From Rhodocytophaga rosea (lineage in GTDB: Bacteria; Bacteroidota; Bacteroidia; Cytophagales; 172606-1), in NCBI RefSeq assembly GCF_010119975.1, contig NZ_CP048222.1, forward strand, positions 1,633,501 through 1,697,500: DNA of 64,000 nucleotides, written 5' to 3'. Of the stretch, positions 43,901 to 52,276 are shown piece by piece (position 1 is the stretch's first letter; every line of letters begins with the position of its first letter). The notes under the pieces were generated by a model, which saw only the letters and a program-made list of their open reading frames with translations, was not told the DNA's origin and searched no databases. The translations under genes and the position numbers were made by a program.

Positions 43901-46900
43901 ATGAAAAAGTATTTCTACGAAAAAGGCTTATTAACCATTAATAGGTCCTTAACAAAGCAAGATCTGTTCCTTAGTAAATTATTCCTCCTGTTAAGTTCTT
44001 TGTTTTTATTCTCGTCTGTTTCTGGCCAAACTGTCTGGAGCGGCACTTCAGCTAATGCCGTAGGTCTGCAACCTGTGGTTAACCAGTTCAGAAATAATTT
44101 AGGTACCCTCAATGCCAACGTAGCCAGTTCATTCACTTCCGGGCGAAGAGAAATCAACTGGGATGGCGTGCCCGATAACTTTTCTGCTCCTAATAATATG
44201 CCGCCTAATTTCTTTAATGTCAACTCTCCCAGAGGCGCTGTATTTTCTACTCCCGGAACCGGTTTTCAGGTCAGTGCCAATGCGGTCAATCCGACAGGAA
44301 CGCCAGTGGAATTTGGTAACCTGAGTGCTTCCTATCCGAATCTGTTTGCTACTTTTTCTCCCCAGCGTCTGTTTACTTCTCAGGGAAGCACGATTACCGA
44401 TGTCTCTTTCTTCTTACCCGGTTCTAATACGCCTGCTTTTGTACGAGGTTTTGGGGCAGTATTTAGCGATGTAGATTTAGCCAACACTACTAAAATCCAG
44501 TATTTTGATCAAAACGGTAACTCCCTGGGTATCTTCAATGTGCCTAATCTGGCCGGAAACCAAACTTTTTCATTCCTGGGGGTTAGTTTTGCTACTCCCA
44601 TTATTGCCAAAGTACGCATCACCTCGGGTAATTCTTTCCCCGGCCCCGGCCGCCTGGAAACCCCTGCCCTCGATGTGGTGGTCATGGATGATTTTATCTA
44701 TAGTGAACCTGCTGCTGCCACCACACAAGTAGCCTTTAGCGGCACTTCAATTAATGCAGCTGGCTTACAGCCAGTAGTCAATCAATTCCGTACCCGGCTA
44801 GGAAATTTAAATGCCAATGTAGCCGGTTCATTCACTTCCGGCCGAAGAGAAATCAACTGGGATGGCGTGCCCGATAACTTTTCTGCTCCTAATAATATGC
44901 CGCCTAATTTCTTTAATGTCAACTCTCCCAGAGGAGCCGTATTCTCTACTCCCGGAACCGGTTTTCAGGTCAGTGCCAATGCGGTCAATCCGACAGGAAC
45001 GCCAGTGGAATTTGGTAACCTGAGTGCTTCCTATCCGAATCTGTTTGCTACTTTTTCGCCCCAACGTCTGTTTACTTCTCAGGGAAGCACGGTTACCGAT
45101 GTAACCTTCTTTTTGCCAGGCTCAAATACATTGGCATTGGTGAAAGGCTTCGGAGCCGTTTTTACCGATGTAGATTTAGCCAATACTACTAAGATCCAGT
45201 ACTTTGACAAATTCAACAATTCCCTAGGCATCTTTAATGTACCTAATCTGGCCGGAAACCAAACTTTTTCATTCCTGGGGGTTAGTTTTGCTACTCCCAT
45301 TATTGCCAAAGTACGCATCACCTCGGGTAATTTTTATCCCGGCCCCGGCCGCCTGGAAACTCCTGCCCTCGATGTGGTGGTCATGGATGATTTTATCTAC
45401 AGCGAACCTGCCGCTACTTCTTCTCTGGTAGCCTTTAGTAGTAGTTCGGTTAATGCAGCTGGCTTACAGCCAGTAGTCAATCAGTTTCGTACCCGGCTAG
45501 GAAATTTAAATGCCAACGTAGCCGGTTCATTCACTTCCGGGCGAAGAGAAATCAACTGGGATGGCGTGCCCGATAACTTTTCTGCTCCTAATAATATGCC
45601 GCCTAATTTCTTTAATGTCAACTCTCCCAGAGGAGCTGTGTTTTCTACCCCCGGAACCGGTTTTCAGGTCAGTGCCAATGCAGTCAATCCGACAGGAACG
45701 CCCGTGGAATTTGGTAACCTGAGTGCTTCCTATCCGAATCTGTTTGCTACTTTTTCGCCCCAGCGTCTGTTTACGGCCAGGGGAAGTACGGTTACTGATG
45801 TCTCTTTCTTCTTGCCTGGTTCTAATACGCCTGCCTTGGTAAAAGGCTTCGGAGCCGTTTTTACCGATGTAGATTTAGCCAATACTACTAAGATCCAGTA
45901 CTTTGACAAATTCAACAATTCCCTGGGCATCTTTAATGTGCCTAACTTAGCCGGCAACCAAACTTTTTCTTTTCTGGGAGTTAGTTTTGCTACTCCCATT
46001 ATTGCCAAAGTACGCATCACCTCGGGTAATTTTTATCCCGGCCCCGGCCGCCTGGAAACCCCTGCCCTCGATGTGGTAGTCATGGATGATTTTATCTATA
46101 GTGAACCTGCCGCTATATCCACTCAGGTAGCCTTTAGCGGCACTTCAATTAATGCCGTAGGTCTGCAACCTGTGGTTAACCAGTTCAGAAATAATTTAGG
46201 TACCCTGAATGCCAATGTAGCCGGTTCATTCACTTCCGGGCGAAGAGAAATCAACTGGGATGGCGTGCCCGATAACTTTTCTGCTCCTAATAATATGCCG
46301 CCTAATTTCTTTAATGTCAACTCTCCCAGAGGAGCTGTGTTTTCTACCCCCGGAACCGGTTTTCAGGTCAGTGCCAATGCGGTTAATCCGACAGGAACGC
46401 CCGTGGAATTTGGTAACCTGAGTGCTTCTTATCCGAATCTGTTTGCTACTTTTTCGCCCCAACGTCTGTTTACTTCTCAGGGAAGTACGGTTACTGATGT
46501 CTCTTTCTTCTTGCCTGGCTCTGACATTACTGCCTTGGTACGAGGTTTTGGGGCAGTATTTAGCGATGTAGATTTAGCCAACACTACTAAAATCCAGTAT
46601 TTTGATCAAAATGGTAATTCTCTGGGTATCTTCAATGTACCTAATCTGGCCGGCAATCAAACTTTTTCATTCCTGGGAGTTAGTTTTGCTACTCCCATTA
46701 TTGCCAAAGTACGCATCACCTCGGGTAATTTTTATCCCGGCCCCGGCCGCCTGGAAACTCCTGCCCTCGATGTGGTGGTCATGGATGATTTTATCTATAG
46801 CGAGCCATTTGTTGATCCAGCTTACAGACTGAGAGTGGCTAACCAGATTGCAGCTATTACTGATTCCATTGCCCTTCAAAATAAGGTTGAGGAGAAAAAG

Positions 46901-47155
46901 GATGAGGTAAGACAATTCAGCACGAGAACATTTCCTAATCCTTCAGCGAAGAACTTTAATATCAGTTTAGAAAGTGTCAGTACCGATCTGGTAGAGCTAC
47001 AAATAAGAGATATATATGGCAATTTGATTGAGCATAAAATAAATGTGCAGCCCAACCAAATTATTACGATAGGCGATCAATACAGGCCTGGTATATATAT
47101 AGTTGATGTTGTTCAGGGATCTTCGAAAAAGCAGTTGAGGCTCATGAAACACTAA
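43901..47155 (+). CDS. T9SS-secreted protein with four near-identical 233-residue repeats (1084 aa)
   Basis: A long N-terminal signal (hydrophobic core about 25-42, cleavage near 'VSGQ') is followed by four repeats of 233 residues (about 44-969). Each starts '(V/A)(A/W)FSGTS.NA.GLQPVVNQFR' and ends 'PALDVVVMDDFIYSEP'. Each repeat looks like a secreted beta-sandwich with conserved 'REINWDGVPD' and 'FGNLSASYP' blocks. The last 85 residues are a T9SS type A sorting domain ('RTFPNPSAKNFNISLES...YRPGIYIVDVVQGSSKKQLRLMKH'). It should be carried across the outer membrane by T9SS and either anchored to the surface or released. Its function is unknown; an adhesin or structural role is plausible. A strong terminator follows. 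Confidence 0.9.
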   Translation: MKKYFYEKGLLTINRSLTKQDLFLSKLFLLLSSLFLFSSVSGQTVWSGTSANAVGLQPVVNQFRNNLGTLNANVASSFTSGRREINWDGVPDNFSAPNNMPPNFFNVNSPRGAVFSTPGTGFQVSANAVNPTGTPVEFGNLSASYPNLFATFSPQRLFTSQGSTITDVSFFLPGSNTPAFVRGFGAVFSDVDLANTTKIQYFDQNGNSLGIFNVPNLAGNQTFSFLGVSFATPIIAKVRITSGNSFPGPGRLETPALDVVVMDDFIYSEPAAATTQVAFSGTSINAAGLQPVVNQFRTRLGNLNANVAGSFTSGRREINWDGVPDNFSAPNNMPPNFFNVNSPRGAVFSTPGTGFQVSANAVNPTGTPVEFGNLSASYPNLFATFSPQRLFTSQGSTVTDVTFFLPGSNTLALVKGFGAVFTDVDLANTTKIQYFDKFNNSLGIFNVPNLAGNQTFSFLGVSFATPIIAKVRITSGNFYPGPGRLETPALDVVVMDDFIYSEPAATSSLVAFSSSSVNAAGLQPVVNQFRTRLGNLNANVAGSFTSGRREINWDGVPDNFSAPNNMPPNFFNVNSPRGAVFSTPGTGFQVSANAVNPTGTPVEFGNLSASYPNLFATFSPQRLFTARGSTVTDVSFFLPGSNTPALVKGFGAVFTDVDLANTTKIQYFDKFNNSLGIFNVPNLAGNQTFSFLGVSFATPIIAKVRITSGNFYPGPGRLETPALDVVVMDDFIYSEPAAISTQVAFSGTSINAVGLQPVVNQFRNNLGTLNANVAGSFTSGRREINWDGVPDNFSAPNNMPPNFFNVNSPRGAVFSTPGTGFQVSANAVNPTGTPVEFGNLSASYPNLFATFSPQRLFTSQGSTVTDVSFFLPGSDITALVRGFGAVFSDVDLANTTKIQYFDQNGNSLGIFNVPNLAGNQTFSFLGVSFATPIIAKVRITSGNFYPGPGRLETPALDVVVMDDFIYSEPFVDPAYRLRVANQIAAITDSIALQNKVEEKKDEVRQFSTRTFPNPSAKNFNISLESVSTDLVELQIRDIYGNLIEHKINVQPNQIITIGDQYRPGIYIVDVVQGSSKKQLRLMKH
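44030..46825 (+). repeat. Four tandem 699-bp units inside the T9SS gene
   Basis: Units start near 44030, 44729, 45428 and 46127; matching landmarks are spaced exactly 699 bp apart. They are nearly identical at the DNA level. Units 1 and 4 share one set of variants ('FRNNLGTLNANV', 'DQNGNSLG'); units 2 and 3 share another ('FRTRLGNLNANV', 'DKFNNSLG'). Confidence 0.97.
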
Positions 47156-47172
47156 TCAGTAGTTTTATTATT

Positions 47173-47209
47173 ACAAAGGCGGTATTTGCATACCGCCTTT
47201 GTTTTTTTA
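47173..47209 (+). terminator. Terminator of the four-repeat T9SS gene
   Basis: ACAAAGGCGGTAT (47173-47185) pairs perfectly with 47190-47202, followed by seven T. Confidence 0.93.
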
Positions 47210-47659
47210 TGCATGTTATCCCATGTATCATTTTGCTAATCTGGCAGAAACCCTATTCTGTACGTTTCTATCCATTCCTTTAAAAATTAGTTTAATAATT
47301 TGAGAAAGTCAGCACACATTTTCATTCACAATACTTTTTTTAATCAATTGTAGTGTTTTTGTGCCTATTATACTCAATTAAAAATTAGTACTGCGTAATT
47401 GAGTCAGACTCATCATTTAACTGATAGTCTCATCCTAACAACCCATACCTAACACTCATCACCTGTATGGTATCACGCTTGATGGAGTAAAGTAAGAGCA
47501 AAATTCCCTTTAAATACTTCTTCATCTAAAAATCATATATATTTCCTGCTTTTACAGTATTTTACGATCAACTTTTATTGAATAATATTATGTATATTTT
47601 GCTTGTAGTTTATAACTGCCAGATTTGAATATTTCAACTTAGTATCAGTCTTTGTTCAT
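47210..47659. other. Intergenic region upstream of the deacetylase block
   Basis: No gene or RNA recognised. It presumably carries the promoter of the five-kilobase plus-strand block that follows. Confidence 0.45.
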
Positions 47660-48943
47660 ATGGGTACTTTATATAATCTTCTTACTACCTTTTCCTCCAC
47701 CCTGCTGTTCTTCATTTTTATCTTATGTACTGCAACTCATGTAGAGGCACAGGAGATTGATCTATTATTAAAAGGCGGACATGTGATTGACCCTAAAAAT
47801 AAGATAGATGCAAAAATGGATGTAGCCATTGCAGGCGGAAAGATATTCCAGGTAGCGGCCAACATCCCTGCGAAAAATGCTAAAAAAGTAGTAGAAGTAA
47901 GCGGCTTATATGTAACGCCAGGACTCATAGATATGCATACCCATGTATTCTATGGAACTACCCCAGGCGCTTATATAGCCAATGCCGCTACCAGCCTTCC
48001 ACCGGATGGATTTACCTTCAGGGCTGGTGTTACTACCGTAGTGGATGCCGGTTCTTCGGGATGGCGGAATTTCCGCCAGTTTAAATCCCAGACTATTGAT
48101 AAATCCCAGACCAGGGTGCTTGCCTTGTTAAATATTGTTGGTTCAGGTATGGAAGGGCGTTTTGAAGAGCAAGATATAACAGATATGAACCCCGTGATGA
48201 CATCTAATATGATTAAACGCCTGTTTCCGGATATTATCGTAGGCATTAAGGCGGCGCATTACTGGGGTGATTTTACGCAGGTAGACCGGGCTGTTGAAGC
48301 CGGCAAACTAGCCAACGTTCCGGTAATGGTAGATTTTGGCGAACATAATCCACCTTTGTCGATTGAGGATTTGTTTATGAAACACCTGCGGCCTGGTGAT
48401 ATTTTCACACATACCTTCTCCTATGGCCCAACCAACCGGGAAACCATCGTTGATGAAAGTGGCAAAGTAAAACCATTTGTGTTTGAGGCGCAAAAACGGG
48501 GAATCATTTTCGATGTAGGCCACGGGGGCGGGGCTTTTTCGTGGCGTCAGGCCATTCCGGCAATGCAGCAAGGTTTCAAACCCAATGTGATCAGTTCAGA
48601 TCTGCATTCCGATAGCATGAATGGCGGTTTTAAGGATATGGCTAATTTGCTGTCTAAATTTCTGAACATGGGTATGCCACTTCAGGAGGTGATATTGCTT
48701 GCTACCTGGAGTCCGGCCAATGTGATCAGAAGGCCGGAACTGGGAAATTTAAGTGTGGGAACCGAGGCAGATGTAGCGGTTTTTAATGTACGTAAAGGAG
48801 ATTTTGGATTTGTGGATATCCGGAAAACAAAAATAAAAGGCACTCAGAAACTGGAAGCCGAGCTAACGATCCGGGCTGGCCGTATTGTGTGGGATCTGAA
48901 CGGTATCAGTGCGCCTATGTGGGATACCGAACTGAAGCAATAA
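47660..48943 (+). CDS. Exported amidohydrolase/deacetylase family metallohydrolase, paralogue 1
   Basis: The 427-residue protein has a signal peptide (cleavage near 'THVEAQ'). The amidohydrolase metal site starts with HTH (H93, H95 in 'GLIDMHTHVF'), followed by 'TTVVDAGSSGWRNF', 'VGIKAAHYWGDF' (probable bridging Lys), later His ligands, and 'SSDLHSDSMNG' with the catalytic Asp. This pattern matches the Atu3266/EF_0837-type deacetylases, which act on N-acetylated D-amino acids or related compounds and often neighbour a SelA-like PLP enzyme, as here. It is 40-50% similar by eye to the next gene and precedes it by about 60 bp. Confidence 0.9.
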   Translation: MGTLYNLLTTFSSTLLFFIFILCTATHVEAQEIDLLLKGGHVIDPKNKIDAKMDVAIAGGKIFQVAANIPAKNAKKVVEVSGLYVTPGLIDMHTHVFYGTTPGAYIANAATSLPPDGFTFRAGVTTVVDAGSSGWRNFRQFKSQTIDKSQTRVLALLNIVGSGMEGRFEEQDITDMNPVMTSNMIKRLFPDIIVGIKAAHYWGDFTQVDRAVEAGKLANVPVMVDFGEHNPPLSIEDLFMKHLRPGDIFTHTFSYGPTNRETIVDESGKVKPFVFEAQKRGIIFDVGHGGGAFSWRQAIPAMQQGFKPNVISSDLHSDSMNGGFKDMANLLSKFLNMGMPLQEVILLATWSPANVIRRPELGNLSVGTEADVAVFNVRKGDFGFVDIRKTKIKGTQKLEAELTIRAGRIVWDLNGISAPMWDTELKQ

Positions 48944-49007
48944 AACAATCCACGGGAGTGACATTACCTCCTGCTTACTTGTGTTTTTCTTGACTAAAGC
49001 CGCCGAT

Positions 49008-50282
49008 ATGCCTGTTTCTTATCCTCATTTTTCCAGCCGACAAGTTATAGTTAGATGGATGTATACTGTAGCTTTAGGTCTATCACTCTTACTTTTTCCA
49101 GCCTCCATCTCGGCGCAACAATATGATCTGCTTCTGAAAAACGGGCATGTAATTGACCCTAAAAACGGCATAAACAGTAAAATAGATGTAGCTATTAAAG
49201 AGGGAAAGATTGCCAGAGTAGCGAAGGATATTTCCTCTTCACAAGCTGCTAAAACAGTAGATGCCACCGATCTGTATATAACGCCTGGTTTGATTGATAT
49301 TCATACCCATGTATTTGTAGGCAGCAAGCCCAATACTTTTGCTGACGGATCTTCCAGCGTATCTCCCGATGATTTTACTTTACGGTCCGGAGTTACAACT
49401 GTGGTGGATGCAGGCACTTCTGGCTGGCGCAATTTTCCGGTTTTTAAAGAAAATGTGATCGAGCAGTCCAAAACCCGGATACTGGTTTTTCTCAATATTG
49501 CAGGCACAGGTATGAGCGGAAAGGCTACCCAGGAAAATATGGAGGATATGGATTCTGATCAGGCAATTCAAACCCTTAAGAAATATCCGGATATTATTGT
49601 CGGAATAAAAATTGGTCATTTTGAAGGGAAAGAATGGACGCCTTTTGATAGGGCACTGGAAGCAGGAAAAAAAGCAAATGTTCCTCTATTAGTTGAATGC
49701 CACCTGCCGCAATATTCATTAGAAGAGCAATTGAACCGCATGCGGCCAGGAGATATTATTACCCATTCCTATGAAAAAGTTTCCGAACGGATGCCTGTGG
49801 TAGATGAGCAAGGGAAAGTGAGGCCGTTTGTGCTTGCAGCCCAGAAAAAAGGAATTCTGTTCGATGTAGGCCATGGCGGAGCCGGATTCTGGTTTGAACA
49901 GGCCGTACCTGCTTGGGAACAAGGGTTTGCACCTAACTCTTTTGGTACAGATCTTCACCGTTTCAGCATGAATGCCGGAATGAAAAGTATGTTGAATGTG
50001 ATGTCGAAATACATGGCCATGGGTATGTCTCTCGATGATGCTATCCTTAGGGCTACCTGGAATGCCGCTAAATCTATCAAACGGGAAGACCTTGGACATT
50101 TGAGCGAAGGTGCTGTTGCGGATGTAACTATATTAAGTATGCAACAGGGAAAATTTGGTTTTATAGATGCCGGAGGGAACCGGCTGGATGGCAACCGCAA
50201 ACTGGAAGCGGAACTGACCATCAGAGCAGGAAAAGTGGTGTGGGATCTAAATGGTATCGCTGCTCAGAAGTGGACAAAATAA
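49008..50282 (+). CDS. Exported amidohydrolase/deacetylase family metallohydrolase, paralogue 2
   Basis: This is a paralogue of the preceding gene with the same motifs ('GLIDIHTHVF', 'TTVVDAGTSGWRNF', 'VGIKIGHFEG', 'GTDLHRFSMNAGM'). The start at 49008 (or the internal ATG at 49056, which gives the signal MYTVALGLSLLLFPASISAQ) is preferred over 48981, which is too close to the preceding gene. It probably has a different substrate range from its neighbour, because segments around the presumed substrate pocket differ ('VECHLPQYSLEEQ' against 'VDFGEHNPPLSIED'). Confidence 0.9.
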   Translation: MPVSYPHFSSRQVIVRWMYTVALGLSLLLFPASISAQQYDLLLKNGHVIDPKNGINSKIDVAIKEGKIARVAKDISSSQAAKTVDATDLYITPGLIDIHTHVFVGSKPNTFADGSSSVSPDDFTLRSGVTTVVDAGTSGWRNFPVFKENVIEQSKTRILVFLNIAGTGMSGKATQENMEDMDSDQAIQTLKKYPDIIVGIKIGHFEGKEWTPFDRALEAGKKANVPLLVECHLPQYSLEEQLNRMRPGDIITHSYEKVSERMPVVDEQGKVRPFVLAAQKKGILFDVGHGGAGFWFEQAVPAWEQGFAPNSFGTDLHRFSMNAGMKSMLNVMSKYMAMGMSLDDAILRATWNAAKSIKREDLGHLSEGAVADVTILSMQQGKFGFIDAGGNRLDGNRKLEAELTIRAGKVVWDLNGIAAQKWTK

Positions 50283-50368
50283 GCAATACTTGAGTATCCA
50301 AGTCATACAATATAAATTTGTTAGATACTTAGTTAACAAATTAGCCAGAATTACCTATTAACCTAAAC

Positions 50369-52180
50369 ATGAAGTATTTTTCTAGATTACCTTTTTTGCT
50401 ATTCCAAGTGCTGCAGAGATATAATATTTATTTGAACATAGTTGTAGCAGGTTTTTCTATAATAGGGTTTTCTCAATGCAAAGAGCCGGTAAAATTGCCT
50501 TCCGGTGATCCGGATAATAGTGGTCTTTTTCTTCCCGGAAGTTTTGAGGCGGTAGTGGTAGCAGACAGTGTAGGTTCAGCCCGGCATATGGCGGTAAACA
50601 GCAATGGGGATATTTATGTAAAACTCCGTTTTATTAAGGATGAACAAGGAAGTAATGTAGCGCTCCGGGATACCAACCAGGATGGGAAAGCCGATATTAT
50701 TCAGCGCTTTGGTAACTATAAAGACGAAGGCAGCCTGGCCAACGGCATGCGGATACACAATGGATATGTATATTATAGTTCTGATCTGAAAATTTACCGG
50801 CAGAAACTAACGCCTGGCAAGCTTATTCCAGATAGTGAAATGGAAGTGGTACTGACCGACGATCATGCACATGGCACCCACTGGCATATCACCAAACCGG
50901 TTTCTTTTGACAACAAAGGCAATATGTATGTACCGTTCGGTTCTCCTTCCAATGCCTGCCAGGATCTGGCAAATTCTCCCGGCGGTAAGCCTGGTGAAGC
51001 TGGTTTAGATCCTTGTCCGGAACTGGAACAGCATGGAGGCATCTGGAAGTTTGATGCCAATAAAATCGGACTTACGCAAAAAGACGGGACAAAATTTGCC
51101 ACTGGTATCCGCAGTGTACTGGCCATGGACTGGAATCCGGTTGATGAAAACCTGTATGCGGTAATGCATGGCCGGGATGATCTGCTGCGCTTATGGCCTG
51201 ATAAATTTTCTCCCTGGCAAAGTGCGGTACTTCCTTCCGAAGAATTTTTACGGGTAAAAGAAGGAGCCGATTTTGGATGGCCTTATTGTTATTACGACCA
51301 CATGCAGCAGAAAAAAGTACTGGCCCCTGAATATGGCGGCGATGGCAATAGTATTGGAAGATGCAATAATACCGACCTGCCTATTATGGGCTTTCCCGGC
51401 CACTGGGCACCTAATGATTTACTATTTTACCGGGGAGATCAATTCCCGGAACGGTATAAAAACGGAGCATTCATTGCTTTCCATGGCTCTACAAACCGGG
51501 CTCCTTACCCACAATCCGGGTATTTTGTGTGTTTTGTCCCTTTTAAAGACGGGCAATCTACCGGAAAATGGGAAGTGTTTGCTGATGGATTTGCCGGCGT
51601 AGATACGATTGTGAATGTAAGCAACGCCAAATTCCGTCCTATGGGACTTGCGGTTGGGCCAGATGGCTCTTTGTATGTGACCGAATCCAGGAAAGGAAAA
51701 ATATGGCGGATTATGTACAAAGGCGATAAAAGCAGTTTCGGAGAAACACAGCTGGCGCAAATGGAAAAGCGCAAATTGCTCACCCATCTGAAAACACCTG
51801 ATAAAGTAAAAGATGATCTTTATAAAGGAAGAGAGGTAGCTGGGGAGCGGATTTATAATACCTATTGTGCTGCCTGTCACCAGCGGGATGGGAAAGGAGA
51901 CAATAACCGGTTTCCACCATTAGCCGGTTTAGAGTGGGTAACCGGAGATAAGGAACGGCTGATCAATGCTATTTTGAATGGTTTACAGGGAGAAATTCAG
52001 GTAAATGGAAAAACCTATAATGGAGTAATGCCTGCCCATGCCAGTGTGTTAGACGACCAGGCCATTGCTTCGATCATCAATTATATCCGGAATAATAACA
52101 AGTTCGGCAACAACGCCAGCATAGTAAGTGCCGCCGAAGTCAGCCAGGTGAGAAAATCTTCCGGTACTGAAAGCAAATAA
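50369..52180 (+). CDS. Exported propeller sugar dehydrogenase-type protein with C-terminal cytochrome c (603 aa)
   Basis: A membrane/lipoprotein signal with Cys in 'GFSQCKEP' precedes a beta-propeller of the PQQ-dependent/sorbosone dehydrogenase kind ('VVADSVGSARHMAVNSNGDIYV', 'MGLAVGPDGSLYVTESRKGKIWRI'). A cytochrome c domain with CAACH (500-504) and a Met ligand in 'YNGVMPAH' follows. It should oxidise a sugar-like substrate in the periplasm and pass electrons through the heme. It follows the two deacetylases by 86 bp and precedes the PLP enzyme by 96 bp, all in one direction, so an operon is likely. Confidence 0.9.
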   Translation: MKYFSRLPFLLFQVLQRYNIYLNIVVAGFSIIGFSQCKEPVKLPSGDPDNSGLFLPGSFEAVVVADSVGSARHMAVNSNGDIYVKLRFIKDEQGSNVALRDTNQDGKADIIQRFGNYKDEGSLANGMRIHNGYVYYSSDLKIYRQKLTPGKLIPDSEMEVVLTDDHAHGTHWHITKPVSFDNKGNMYVPFGSPSNACQDLANSPGGKPGEAGLDPCPELEQHGGIWKFDANKIGLTQKDGTKFATGIRSVLAMDWNPVDENLYAVMHGRDDLLRLWPDKFSPWQSAVLPSEEFLRVKEGADFGWPYCYYDHMQQKKVLAPEYGGDGNSIGRCNNTDLPIMGFPGHWAPNDLLFYRGDQFPERYKNGAFIAFHGSTNRAPYPQSGYFVCFVPFKDGQSTGKWEVFADGFAGVDTIVNVSNAKFRPMGLAVGPDGSLYVTESRKGKIWRIMYKGDKSSFGETQLAQMEKRKLLTHLKTPDKVKDDLYKGREVAGERIYNTYCAACHQRDGKGDNNRFPPLAGLEWVTGDKERLINAILNGLQGEIQVNGKTYNGVMPAHASVLDDQAIASIINYIRNNNKFGNNASIVSAAEVSQVRKSSGTESK

Positions 52181-52276
52181 ACTTTATTTTCCTAAATTAT
52201 GTGATGGAAGGGTTTAAGCCCAAACCCAATAAAATAATCAACTAACATTTCATCTGTATATTATTCCTAAATCTAT

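Noticed and set aside
43901-46825. The 699-bp repeats considered as a CRISPR-like or tandem mobile array
   Set aside because: They are in-frame protein-coding repeats of one gene with no spacers.
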